Below are positions 34,920 to 43,406 of a stretch of DNA of 64,000 nt, piece after piece. This DNA is from an uncultured Stenotrophomonas sp. Lineage in GTDB: Bacteria; Pseudomonadota; Gammaproteobacteria; Xanthomonadales; Xanthomonadaceae. Made by a program: the position numbers and the translations under genes. How positions within the stretch are numbered: position 1 is the stretch's first letter; the number at the start of each line of letters is the position of its first letter. Location: NCBI RefSeq assembly GCF_945952405.1, contig NZ_CAMFIA010000011.1:1-64000 (forward strand), written 5' to 3'. The notes below the pieces were generated by a model, which was not told where the DNA came from, did not search any database, and was given only the letters and a program-made list of their open reading frames with translations.

Positions 34920-35845
34920 CAGGCAACCGCAGGCCACTCGCGCAGCACCGCCACCGGCACGCCCATGCGTGCACAGGCCCGGCTGGCCAGTCCGTCCGGC
35001 AGCGCACGGCGGAACAGCGGCGCCATGCCCTGCATCACCTTCGCCGAGGCCGCGGCCTGCGCGCGCTGGCGGCCACTGCGTTCCAGCATCCCTTCCGCCC
35101 AGTCCGGCAGCAACGCCGCGCCGGCGCCCAGGAACACTTCGCGTGACAGGCCCGGTACCGGCACCGGCAGGCGCACGCCCGACAACACCTGCAGCACCTC
35201 GCGCGAACGTTCGTCCACGCGCAGCTCCGGCTGCCGTGCACAGAAGTACGCCGCCACTTCCGCTTCGCTGCGCGGTACGTCCACCGCACCCAGCGCCTCG
35301 GCCACGCAACGGTATTCGTCGTAGTAGCGATCGGCGATGTGGTGCGGCACCGCGCGCCCGTAGCGGCGGAACCCCTGCAGGAAACCGAAGGCCTCGGTCA
35401 CGTGCACCCAGGTCAGCAACTGCGGATCATCGGCGGCATAGGCCTCACCCTGCGCGGTCTCGCCGCGGACCTGGGCGTGGATGCGACGCACCTTGGCCAC
35501 CAGCGCCTCGACCTCGCCCGCCGGCGCATAGCTGGTACCGGCAACGAAGGCGGTGGTACGGCGCAGGCGCCCCACCAGGTCCTGGCGGAAATTGGAGTGG
35601 TCATAGACGCCGGCCAGCGCGCGCGGGTGCAGGGTCTGCAGCATCAGCGCACACAGCCCGCCGGCCAGCATCGAGGGGAATTCGGCATGCAGGCGCCAGG
35701 TGACGCTGTCCGCGCCGAACCAGCCCGGATCGCCCAGCGGGTGGTCATAATCGATGCCGCTTTGGCCGCGTGGGAAAGCCTCCAGCACCCAGCGCCGGAT
35801 CGGCGCGGTGACAGGGCGGGACAGTCGCTGAAGCAAGGCCGGCAT
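34916..35845 (-). CDS. Oxygenase MpaB family (DUF2236) protein
   Basis: A 309-residue protein of the MpaB/Lcp-like DUF2236 family. The N-terminal GDPGWFGADSVTWRLHAEFPS matches the family opening. The heme-binding region candidates are TLHPRALAGVYDHSNF (His near residue 75) and LLTWVHVTEAF. The substrate is unknown; relatives cleave polyisoprenoids or act on mycophenolic acid precursors. A GTG at 35848 could add one residue. The stop TAG is within a SMAG GTAG. It has no signal peptide. Confidence 0.8.
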   Translation of the reverse strand: MPALLQRLSRPVTAPIRRWVLEAFPRGQSGIDYDHPLGDPGWFGADSVTWRLHAEFPSMLAGGLCALMLQTLHPRALAGVYDHSNFRQDLVGRLRRTTAFVAGTSYAPAGEVEALVAKVRRIHAQVRGETAQGEAYAADDPQLLTWVHVTEAFGFLQGFRRYGRAVPHHIADRYYDEYRCVAEALGAVDVPRSEAEVAAYFCARQPELRVDERSREVLQVLSGVRLPVPVPGLSREVFLGAGAALLPDWAEGMLERSGRQRAQAAASAKVMQGMAPLFRRALPDGLASRACARMGVPVAVLREWPAVAW

Positions 35846-36154
35846 CACAGGTCCAGGAAAGGCGGAAGAACGGCCGCGTGTTGCGCGGTCGGCCCCGATT
35901 CTGGGCGATCACGGCGCCGACGGCGAGTCTCCGCGCTCAGCCGCGGTTTCATGTGCGGCCGCAGCACGTTTCACCCTGCGACATCCTGTCGCAGGCTGCG
36001 ACTACGATGCTGCGCCGCACAAAGATTCACCCATTCAGACAAAACCCTTACGCCGCTAGGCATTGCGCCCATTGCACGGCTCGCTGGAAGTGCTAGAACT
36101 GAACCCGCCACACCGTCCAATGCTGATCGACGCACGTTCCACAAGGAGCCAGCC
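35846..36154. other. Intergenic region with a 9-bp stem palindrome
   Basis: A 309-bp stretch between divergent genes without a supported coding frame. It holds a perfect CCTGCGACA-TCC-TGTCGCAGG palindrome (35975-35995) and AT-richer sequence downstream (36025-36060). The palindrome has no T-run, so it may be an operator rather than a terminator. Confidence 0.5.
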
Positions 36155-36769
36155 ATGATTGCTTTGTTCAAGGGTTTGGGACTACTGCTTCGCGACAACG
36201 AGCTCTACAGCAGCCCGTTCGAAAAACAGGTTGCGCACTGGCGCGGCCTCAGCGAGCAGCAGATCCGCGATGAAGTGGCTGTGCTGGCCCAGGCCAAGTG
36301 CCAATGGCTGATCGCCTCGATCGTCGGCTGGCAGGCGGCCTCGCTGCTGATTCTCGGCCTGATCACCAACTACCTGTGGCGCGACGATTACCACATCACC
36401 TTCACCCGCGTGGTCGTGGTGTTCGGCTCGTGGATCTCGATCCTGTTCGTGATCTGGTTCATGGCCAACATGTTCGACCGTACCGCCGGTTTCGAGCGCT
36501 GGATGAAGGCGTTCAACAGTCGCGCCCGCATCAGCTCCAAGGCTGACAGTGTCGAGCACGTGGCCGAGGCGCTGGACCTGGCCGAGCACTACCCGGAAGT
36601 GCTGGACTACAAGCAGGCGGTCACCGCCAAGCGCGAACTGCGCCACGAGGACATCCGCATCATGACCGAGATCGGGCGCATGAAGCAGCACTCGGAACTG
36701 GTGGGCCGGCTCAACCATGTCGGCGAGAACGAGCATCACCACGACCTGACGCTGCAGCCTGCCTACTGA
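36155..36769 (+). CDS. Membrane protein of unknown function, two helices
   Basis: A 204-residue protein with AAGGAG six bases before the ATG. Residues 1-50 are cytoplasmic. Two membrane helices follow (about 51-70, WLIASIVGWQAASLLILGLI, and about 84-105, VVVVFGSWISILFVIWFMAN). The C-terminal 95 residues are charged, helical and cytoplasmic, ending in a His-rich NEHHHDL. I do not recognise the family. A strong bidirectional terminator separates it from the LytTR gene. Confidence 0.7.
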   Translation: MIALFKGLGLLLRDNELYSSPFEKQVAHWRGLSEQQIRDEVAVLAQAKCQWLIASIVGWQAASLLILGLITNYLWRDDYHITFTRVVVVFGSWISILFVIWFMANMFDRTAGFERWMKAFNSRARISSKADSVEHVAEALDLAEHYPEVLDYKQAVTAKRELRHEDIRIMTEIGRMKQHSELVGRLNHVGENEHHHDLTLQPAY

Positions 36770-36793
36770 CCCTTCAGGGAAGCGGGGGGACCC

Positions 36794-36827
36794 ACAATGC
36801 CACCGTGCGCGATCACGGTGGCATTGT
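36794..36827. terminator. Bidirectional terminator
   Basis: A perfect 14-bp stem (ACAATGCCACCGTG / CACGGTGGCATTGT) with a 6-base loop, followed by TCTTT on the plus strand. It lies between convergent genes. Confidence 0.88.
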
Positions 36828-36848
36828 TCTTTGCGGATTGCGCGCAGC

Positions 36849-37619
36849 TCACATGCCGCGGAACAAACTCATGAACGGCTGGCTGACCACCAGTGTTTCC
36901 GTGCGCTGGCGCAGGCGCAGCACGCCGCGCCCGGTATCGTCGCGGCTCACCGCCGATACCGCCTTCATGTTGACGATGGTCGAGCGATGGATCTGGCGGA
37001 AGTGCTGTGGATCGAGCACCTCCAGCAGTTCGCGCAACGGGGTGCGCAACAGGCTTTCGCCGGCGGCGGTGACCACGGTGGTGTACTTGTTGTCGGCGCG
37101 GAAGTAGGCGACGTCTTCCAGCATGATCAGCTGTGTCTCGCGGCCGTTGCTGGCGGTGATCCAGGCCAGAGGCGGCCGATCGGCCGCCGCCTGGGAGGGC
37201 CCCAGCCGCTGCAGCAGGCGTTCCAGCACGGCATCGTCCTGCCGCGTCGATGGCAGCCGCGACAGGATGCGTTCGCGGGTCGCCAGCAGGCGTTCATCGC
37301 TGACCGGCTTCAGCAGGTAGTCCATCGCCCCCTGCTCGAACGCATCGATGGCGTACTGGTCATAGGCGGTAACGAACACCACCTGCGTACGCGGGCTCAG
37401 CTCGGACAACGAACGCGCGACCTCGATGCCACTGATGCCAGGCATGCGGATATCGAGGAAGGCGATGTCCGGCTGCTTCTCGGCCAGCTGCTCGAGGGCA
37501 CTGGCACCATCCTCGCACTCGGCGACCAGCTTTAGTTCCGGCCACAACCGGCCCAGCTGCTCCACCAGTGACTGCCGCAGCAGTTCTTCGTCTTCGGCGA
37601 TCAGGGCTTCAAGCGGCAT
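36849..37619 (-). CDS. LytTR response regulator
   Basis: A 256-residue regulator. The receiver domain (residues 1-120) has the phospho-acceptor Asp in IAFLDIRMPGISG, and LLKPVSDER carries the conserved Lys. The LytTR DNA-binding domain (about 150-250) carries VAYFRADNKYTTVV and FRQIHRSTIVNMKAV, as in AlgR/LytR. Its start overlaps the end of the sensor gene by 11 bases. The pair resembles LytS/LytR or AlgZ/AlgR. Targets cannot be read from the sequence. Confidence 0.92.
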   Translation of the reverse strand: MPLEALIAEDEELLRQSLVEQLGRLWPELKLVAECEDGASALEQLAEKQPDIAFLDIRMPGISGIEVARSLSELSPRTQVVFVTAYDQYAIDAFEQGAMDYLLKPVSDERLLATRERILSRLPSTRQDDAVLERLLQRLGPSQAAADRPPLAWITASNGRETQLIMLEDVAYFRADNKYTTVVTAAGESLLRTPLRELLEVLDPQHFRQIHRSTIVNMKAVSAVSRDDTGRGVLRLRQRTETLVVSQPFMSLFRGM

Positions 37620-38868
37620 GGCTGCGCTCCTTGTGCGACTGCGGCAGGGTCATGGTTGCGGCCACGCCGCTGGGAAAATTGGCGACGATCGCCACGCCGG
37701 CCTGCTCACCGCAGGTCAGGCGCAGGCGTTCGCGCAGGTTCTTCAGGCCGATGCCGGTACCGCTGGTGCCGTGGCCGAAGCCGAGGCCATCGTCGGCCAC
37801 GGTCACGGTCACGTGGTCATCGAAACCGCGTGCCAGGATCCAGATCGTGCCGCCGCCCGGCTTCGGTTCCAGACCGTGCTTGATCGCATTCTCGACCAGT
37901 GTCTGCAGTGCCATCGCCGGCAGGTGCACGCCGTGCAGTTCGTTCGGCACCTGCACTTCCACCGCCAACCGCGCACCCATGCGGATGCGCAGGATCTCCA
38001 GGTAGGCGCGGGTGCGCTCCAGTTCCACGCCCAGCGTCGACACCGACTCATCCACCTGCGGCAGCGAGCTGCGCAGGTACTGGATCAGGTGGCCGAGCAT
38101 CTGCTCGGCGCGGGCCGGGTCGGTACGGGTCAGCACCTGTGCGTTGGCCAGCGTGTTGTAGAGGAAGTGCGGCTCCACCTGCGCATGCAGCAGGTTCAAG
38201 CGCGCCACCGACAGTTCCTTTTCCACCTGGGTCTGCTCGGCTGCGGCCTGCTCGTCGCGGCGCTGATCGGCGACACGGCGGCTGATCGCGCGGGTGACCG
38301 CTTCGGCGTTCTCGTAGTTGCTGCCCTCGTCCAGCGCCAGCAGGTCGGCCCACCAGCCGGCGTCCGGCTCGAACAGCAGGGTGACGGTGCTGGTGCCCTG
38401 CCCCGGCGTGACCGTGGCCAGCACGCTGTTGCGCTTGATCGCCAGCCGCGCCGGCAGGTTCCAGCGCGACGGCTGGCGCCCGTTCCAGGGGTCCACGCGG
38501 CGCACGTAGGCTCGCACCTGCAGGCTGCCGGCCGAGCTTTCCACGTCTTCGACACGCGGCAGTTCGGCGATCGCCGCTTCCACCACCGAGAAGGCGTGGC
38601 CGGCATCCATCGGCAGTTCCACCTGGCGGCGCTGGCGGCCGGACAGCGTGGTCGCGTCCAGCCGGCCCGCCACCAGCCAGACCCGGCGTACATGGGTAAC
38701 CGCGCTGCCCAGCGCGGAGATCATCAGGAACATCGCCAGCAGGCCGAAGATCCAGCCTGGACCATCGTTCATGCCACTGAAGATGCCGCTCCAGACCATG
38801 CCAGCGACAACCAGCGCTGCGGCCCAGGCCAGCAGGTGGCGAATCAGGAGAGAGAGGCTGGCGAACAC
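37609..38868 (-). CDS. LytS/AlgZ-like sensor histidine kinase
   Basis: A sensor kinase with two N-terminal membrane helices (about residues 8-28 and 35-55 from the chosen start). The His_kinase (PF06580) domain has the phosphorylated His in VEPHFLYNTLANAQVL. The ATPase domain has LQTLVENAIKHGLEP and GIGLKNLRERL. Residues about 75-215 form a soluble sensor region of unknown fold. I chose GTG at 38868 (VFASLSLLIRHLL) because AAGG precedes it and the upstream frame is Pro/Ala-rich noise. The exact start is uncertain. Confidence 0.85.
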   Translation of the reverse strand: MFASLSLLIRHLLAWAAALVVAGMVWSGIFSGMNDGPGWIFGLLAMFLMISALGSAVTHVRRVWLVAGRLDATTLSGRQRRQVELPMDAGHAFSVVEAAIAELPRVEDVESSAGSLQVRAYVRRVDPWNGRQPSRWNLPARLAIKRNSVLATVTPGQGTSTVTLLFEPDAGWWADLLALDEGSNYENAEAVTRAISRRVADQRRDEQAAAEQTQVEKELSVARLNLLHAQVEPHFLYNTLANAQVLTRTDPARAEQMLGHLIQYLRSSLPQVDESVSTLGVELERTRAYLEILRIRMGARLAVEVQVPNELHGVHLPAMALQTLVENAIKHGLEPKPGGGTIWILARGFDDHVTVTVADDGLGFGHGTSGTGIGLKNLRERLRLTCGEQAGVAIVANFPSGVAATMTLPQSHKERSHAA

Positions 38869-39111
38869 GGCGGCGCCTTGGAGGAAGGGGGTGAGCCGAG
38901 CATAGGGCGGCGCGGCGGGCAAACAAGCGGGCTGCGACGAAGGCGGTGAAAGTGGGGATGGAAGGCCCTCTGGTCGTGCCGGGCAAGCCGCCTGCGCATT
39001 CGCGCTGGCGCTCCCACGGCTCGCCTGCGCAAGCCGTGGGCCCCTCTCACCCGCCTCCACACCGCCACTGCCCCCTGACTCAGGGGGCGTTTACGGCGGG
39101 CTCCATGCGCC

Positions 39112-40761
39112 TTACTTGCGCTGGTCCGCGCTGCTGTCACGCACGGCGCGGAACGACTCGTCCTTGCTCCAGTTCGGCCAGCTGCGCGAGTTGGCCAGCT
39201 GGTTGCCCAACGTGTACAGCACCTCCAGATCGCGGGCGGCACCGGCGAACACCCAGTCCGGCTGCCATTCGTCGCCCTGCTGGTGGTAGCGCTTGGCGGT
39301 GTAGTCCTCGGAGGCCTTCTTGCCGGCAGCAACACCGCCGTCCACCCAGTCCTGCCCAGCCGACCACGACAGCGCCGGTACGCCACGCTTGGCGAACGGG
39401 AAATGGTCGGAGCGGAAGAACAGGCCGGCTTCCGGCTTCGGGTCCGGGGTGTAGCGGATGTCCCAGCCCTTGGCCACGTCCTTCAGCTGGTCCAGCAGCT
39501 CGAAGCGCGCGGCGCCGTAGATGCCGAAGTCGCGCGACGGACCGAACGGCGCCATGCCGTCCATGTTGATCACCGCCACGGTCTTTTCCAGCGGATACAG
39601 CGGATGGGTGGCGTAGTACTCCGAACCCAGCAGGCCCTTCTCCTCGGCGGTGACCGCCAGGAACAGCACCGAGCGCTGCGGGCGCTTGGCCTTGGCGAAG
39701 CCACGGGCCAGTTCGATCAACGAGGCGGTGCCGCTGGCATTGTCCAGCGCGCCGTTGAAGATGCGATCGCCACGTGCATCCGGCTCGCCCACACCGATGT
39801 GGTCCCAGTGCGCGCTGTAGATGATCGTCTCGTCGGGATGGTTGCTGCCTTCCAGGCGCGCGGCCACGTTGTGCGAGGTGATCACTTCGGTCTTCACCGC
39901 ATACTTCGCGTCCAGGCTGGCACCGGTCAACGGCACCGGCGTGAAGTCACGCTGCTGCGCCTTCTTCTTCAGCGCTTCGAAGTCCTGCCCGGCCGAACGG
40001 AACAGCTCCACCGCCAGGTCGCGCTGGATCCAGCCTTCCAGCAGCGGATGGCTCTCGGCCGGGTTGTCGCGCACCACGTCGAACATGGTGTTGGTGTTGG
40101 AGCCCGCCACGGTGGCCCAGCCATACGATGCCGGCGCGGTCTCGTGCACGATCAGCACGCCCAGCGCCCCCTGGCGTGCGCCTTCCTCGTACTTGTAGGT
40201 CCAACGGCCGTAATAGGTCATGCCCTTGCCGTCGAAATCCCCCTGGCCGGTCTCGAAGTCCGGATCGTTGATCAGCACGACGGCGATCTTGCCCTTCAGG
40301 TCAACGCCCTTGAAGTCGTCCCAGTTGCGCTCCGGTGCCTTCACTCCGTAGCCGAGGAACACCAGCGGCGCCTTGCTGATATCAACGTTGCTGGCGCCGT
40401 TCATGGCGGCACGCACGGCGATCTGCTTGCCCTGTTCCAGCGGAACGGTCTTGCCACCCTGGTGCAGCGCCAGCTGCGGTGCGCCGACGATGTCGCCCTT
40501 GCGCAGCGGCACGGCCTGGGTCCACAGGCGCTTGCCGTCCTTGAGGTCGCCACCCGGTTGCAGCCCGGCATCGGCGAACTGCTTGCTCAGGTAGGCGATG
40601 GTCTTCGCTTCGCCAGCGGTGGCCGGCGAACGGCCTTCGTAGGCGTCGGAGGCCAGTTCCTTGACGTCGGCGGAGATCCGCGCGCCGTCGAATTTCGGGG
40701 TGGCCGCCATCAGTGCGCTCGACACCGACAGGGCCAGCACGCCCAGTACTACTCGTTTCAT
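39112..40761 (-). CDS. M28-family zinc aminopeptidase, exported, with PA insert
   Basis: A 549-residue periplasmic or secreted peptidase. The signal peptide is MKRVVLGVLALSVSSALMAA. A protease-associated (PA) domain is inserted at about residues 115-260. The M28 zinc ligands are in YSAHWDHIG, GALDNASGTAS (bridging Asp), the catalytic Glu in AVTAEEKGLLGSEY, INMDG and RSDHFPF. It should remove N-terminal residues from peptides in the envelope. GGAGAG precedes the ATG. It is a single gene. Confidence 0.93.
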   Translation of the reverse strand: MKRVVLGVLALSVSSALMAATPKFDGARISADVKELASDAYEGRSPATAGEAKTIAYLSKQFADAGLQPGGDLKDGKRLWTQAVPLRKGDIVGAPQLALHQGGKTVPLEQGKQIAVRAAMNGASNVDISKAPLVFLGYGVKAPERNWDDFKGVDLKGKIAVVLINDPDFETGQGDFDGKGMTYYGRWTYKYEEGARQGALGVLIVHETAPASYGWATVAGSNTNTMFDVVRDNPAESHPLLEGWIQRDLAVELFRSAGQDFEALKKKAQQRDFTPVPLTGASLDAKYAVKTEVITSHNVAARLEGSNHPDETIIYSAHWDHIGVGEPDARGDRIFNGALDNASGTASLIELARGFAKAKRPQRSVLFLAVTAEEKGLLGSEYYATHPLYPLEKTVAVINMDGMAPFGPSRDFGIYGAARFELLDQLKDVAKGWDIRYTPDPKPEAGLFFRSDHFPFAKRGVPALSWSAGQDWVDGGVAAGKKASEDYTAKRYHQQGDEWQPDWVFAGAARDLEVLYTLGNQLANSRSWPNWSKDESFRAVRDSSADQRK

Positions 40762-40887
40762 TGCTCTCTCCAGCAGGGAAATCCTTCCGGAGTGTAAGCG
40801 GTAAGAGGTTCGGCCGGGCTGCGCCCTGCACTCCCCGAAATAACGGCAATGACCGAAGCAGCAGAAGCGGGTCTGCTGGAAGTAGAC

Positions 40888-40928
40888 GGGGTCAGAACCC
40901 TTTCCTTGCGGGAAAGGGCTCTGACCCC
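40888..40928. repeat. GGGGTCAGA-type palindrome after the CsgG-like gene
   Basis: GGGGTCAGAACCCTTTCC, loop TTGCG, GGAAAGGGCTCTGACCCC. It lies 22 bases downstream of the CsgG-like stop and could terminate that operon. A GCGCCCTGC dispersed repeat lies just beyond (about 40815-40840). Confidence 0.65.
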
Positions 40929-40950
40929 ATCGGTGTGTTGCCTGGCCGTG

Positions 40951-42603
40951 TTACCAGTTCGGGTCTTCGGCCGGGGCAGCGGCGGGCTTGGGCTTCGGCT
41001 TGGCCGCCGGGCGCGCGGTGGCGGCCGGCGCGGCCGAGGCCGTTGCGCCCGCAGCGGCGGCAGCCGGCTTGCTGCCGAGCTTCTGGCGCAGCTCGATCTG
41101 GCCCGGACGGAAGCCGCCCCGCATCGCGTCGACGCCGTCTTCGATGGTGCCGTACGAGGTCTGTGCGGCCACGCGGTCGATGCGGATGGTGCAGCACGGG
41201 TGTTCGCTGCGGCCCAGCGAACGGCCGGTCTGCGGGTCCTTCAGTTCCTCACCCAGGCGCACGGCCTGCCAGCGCTGGCCGGCCTGCACAGTGTCACCGC
41301 CCTGGCTCAGCACCACCTGGTCGCCGTCCACCGAGACCACCGACACCGGGAACAGCGTGGTGACAATGGTGGTACCGATCTGGCCGGACAGCGATTCCAT
41401 CATCGCCGCGGCCATGTTGCGACCATTGACCACGCGCGGCAGGGTGCTGGGGCCGGTCGAGGCCAGCTGGTGGTCGAAACTGTCGGACATCACCACCTGG
41501 CCGGTGGTGGCGTTGATCAGGCGCAGGGTAATGCGGCCGCCACCGGAGTACGAGGTCACCTGGCGATCGGACATGCGCAGGTTGCGCACGCTGCGCGGGT
41601 ACTCGAAGCGCTCGATGGTCGGGATCAGGATCAGGTCGGTCGCCAGCTGCTGGCCCACGCGCGCGGTGTCCTGCAGGCGCACGTTGCCGCTGTTGATGTG
41701 GTCGATCTCGGCCTGCAGCTCGTCGCCGAACTCGCGGTCCAGCACGATGAAGCGCTGGGTCTGGGTCAGCGTGTCGGACAGGCGCGCACGGATCGCATCG
41801 GCCACCTCATCGGCGTCCACCCGGCCATCACCGACGGCATAGCTGCCGGCCTTGGTACGCGGCAGCGCGACCACGATCTTCGGCTTGCCCTGCTCATCCG
41901 GTGCCCGGTACTGGGCGATCTGCGCACGCACGCGCACCTTCCAGTAACTGCGCATGCTGCGATGGGTGACGTCGGAATCAAACGAGCTGGCGCCACGCTT
42001 GGCATCGACGTTGACCTTCTCGTCGTAGCTTTGCTTGACGCTGGCGGAGGCTGAACCGCTCTTGGCCGAGGCTTCGCCGGAACCGGTGGCCGACGCCGAG
42101 CCCTTGAAGCTCCAGCCTTCATCACTGGCGCGGACGCGCGCGATGGTTTCCTCATCGAGCTGCCGCACCTCGTCCTGCGACAGGATTTCATAGCCCAGCA
42201 CTGCGCCCTGCGAGCCGGCGATCATCTGCTGGGTGAACGCGTCGGCGCGGATATCGCCGACGTGTTCGCCATCCACATCCACATGCAGGCCTGCGCGCAG
42301 GCCCTGCATCTGGCTGGCTACGCGTACGCCGTTGACCTGCGCCACGGCCGACTGCAGCGCGGCCAGCACCGCCAGTTCCGGGGTGCTGCCGATGCCGTCG
42401 GCTTCACGCGCGACCTGGGTGGTGCCACCGAAATCCGGCGTGCCACGCAGCGGCGCTGCTTCCACTGGCGCATTGCTGGCCAGTGCACTGGTTGCCTTGT
42501 CCTTGGCGGGTGCGGGCGCGGCGGCCGGGGTGTCCTGCTTGCCGCAGGCTGCGAGCAGCGCGGCGGCCAGGCCCAGGCCGATCAAACGGGTTGTCGTACG
42601 CAT
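40951..42603 (-). CDS. CsgG-like outer-membrane lipoprotein
   Basis: A 550-residue lipoprotein with lipobox LAAALLAAC (Cys20). Residues about 60-160 form a strand-rich leader domain, and a Ser/Gly/Ala linker follows. The segment from VGDGRVDADEVADAIRARLS through RFIVLDREFGDELQAEI and GQQLATDLILIPTIERFEY to SGGGRITLRLINATTGQVVM follows the CsgG/HfaB fold pattern. An Ala/Pro/Lys tail ends it. CsgG forms a secretion pore for curli, but no curlin or CsgE/F gene is here. It is last in a four-gene operon. Confidence 0.7.
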   Translation of the reverse strand: MRTTTRLIGLGLAAALLAACGKQDTPAAAPAPAKDKATSALASNAPVEAAPLRGTPDFGGTTQVAREADGIGSTPELAVLAALQSAVAQVNGVRVASQMQGLRAGLHVDVDGEHVGDIRADAFTQQMIAGSQGAVLGYEILSQDEVRQLDEETIARVRASDEGWSFKGSASATGSGEASAKSGSASASVKQSYDEKVNVDAKRGASSFDSDVTHRSMRSYWKVRVRAQIAQYRAPDEQGKPKIVVALPRTKAGSYAVGDGRVDADEVADAIRARLSDTLTQTQRFIVLDREFGDELQAEIDHINSGNVRLQDTARVGQQLATDLILIPTIERFEYPRSVRNLRMSDRQVTSYSGGGRITLRLINATTGQVVMSDSFDHQLASTGPSTLPRVVNGRNMAAAMMESLSGQIGTTIVTTLFPVSVVSVDGDQVVLSQGGDTVQAGQRWQAVRLGEELKDPQTGRSLGRSEHPCCTIRIDRVAAQTSYGTIEDGVDAMRGGFRPGQIELRQKLGSKPAAAAAGATASAAPAATARPAAKPKPKPAAAPAEDPNW

Positions 42604-42619
42604 GGAGATTCGCCTCGGA

Positions 42620-43309
42620 TCAGCCCATCTTGTCCAGCTGGCCCAGCATCGAATCGGCGTTCGACGGCACCTTCACCTTGCTCTGCTTGGCGAAGGTCAG
42701 CGCCTGCTTGGAGGAGCCGTACAGGCCCTTGATGAAGCCCGGCGATTCCTTGGCCACCCATGCACCGGCGGCCAGCTTGCGGCCCACGGTCGCCAGCTGG
42801 GTCGCACCCAGGTTCTTCATGCCGGCGGTGAAGTTGCCGGCTTCGCCACCCAGCTTCTGCGCTTCGGCAGCCGAGGACAGCAGCGAGACCAGGCCTTCGG
42901 CGTAGTGCTGCTTGGATTCAGCGCTCAGTTCCGGCTGCGCGGCCTGGCGTTCGTTGATCGCGGCCTGGGCGGCTTCGCTGACCGACACCGACTTCTTCAT
43001 GGCATCAACGCTGACCGAACCGGACGACAGCGCCTGGCGCTCGGCTTCCAGCAGCTGCACCTGCTCAGCCAGGCCGAAGGCACGGGCGAACGAGGTCTGG
43101 GCCTGCAGCGAATGCGACTGCGAGGCAACGAAACGACGCACCAGCGCTTCCTGCGCGGCTTCGTCCGGAGCGGCAGCGCTGGAGGCGCTGCTGCTGGAGG
43201 TACCGGTGGCGGCACCGGCCAGGTCCTTCAGCTTGCCCAGGCCAGCGTGGGCTGGCATCGACAGGGTGGCGGCGGCGATGGCCACGACAAGAGCGGTATT
43301 GCGGATCAT
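42620..43309 (-). CDS. Exported helical hypothetical protein
   Basis: A 229-residue protein with a signal peptide (MIRNTALVVAIAAATLSMPAHA). The mature protein is Ala/Ser/Gln-rich and helical, with a Ser-rich linker near residue 40. Heptad-like stretches include VQLLEAERQALSSGSVSV. The C-terminal part has GKLKDLAG-like and AWVAKESPGFIKGLYGSSK segments. AAGGA precedes the ATG. It lies 16 bases upstream of the CsgG-like gene. I do not recognise the family; it could be a periplasmic partner of its neighbours. Confidence 0.65.
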   Translation of the reverse strand: MIRNTALVVAIAAATLSMPAHAGLGKLKDLAGAATGTSSSSASSAAAPDEAAQEALVRRFVASQSHSLQAQTSFARAFGLAEQVQLLEAERQALSSGSVSVDAMKKSVSVSEAAQAAINERQAAQPELSAESKQHYAEGLVSLLSSAAEAQKLGGEAGNFTAGMKNLGATQLATVGRKLAAGAWVAKESPGFIKGLYGSSKQALTFAKQSKVKVPSNADSMLGQLDKMG

Positions 43310-43406
43310 GGGAGGTCCTTTGGGAGAGACGGCCGCGATGCGGCGCGTGGGAAATCGGGTGGCTCAAGCGGATGCCGAGCAGGCTCGGCACCCATCGGGT
43401 GGAAGA

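Noticed and set aside
40951..42603. A complete curli system
   Set aside because: Only a CsgG-like protein is present; no CsgA/B repeats, CsgD, CsgE or CsgF were seen among neighbours.
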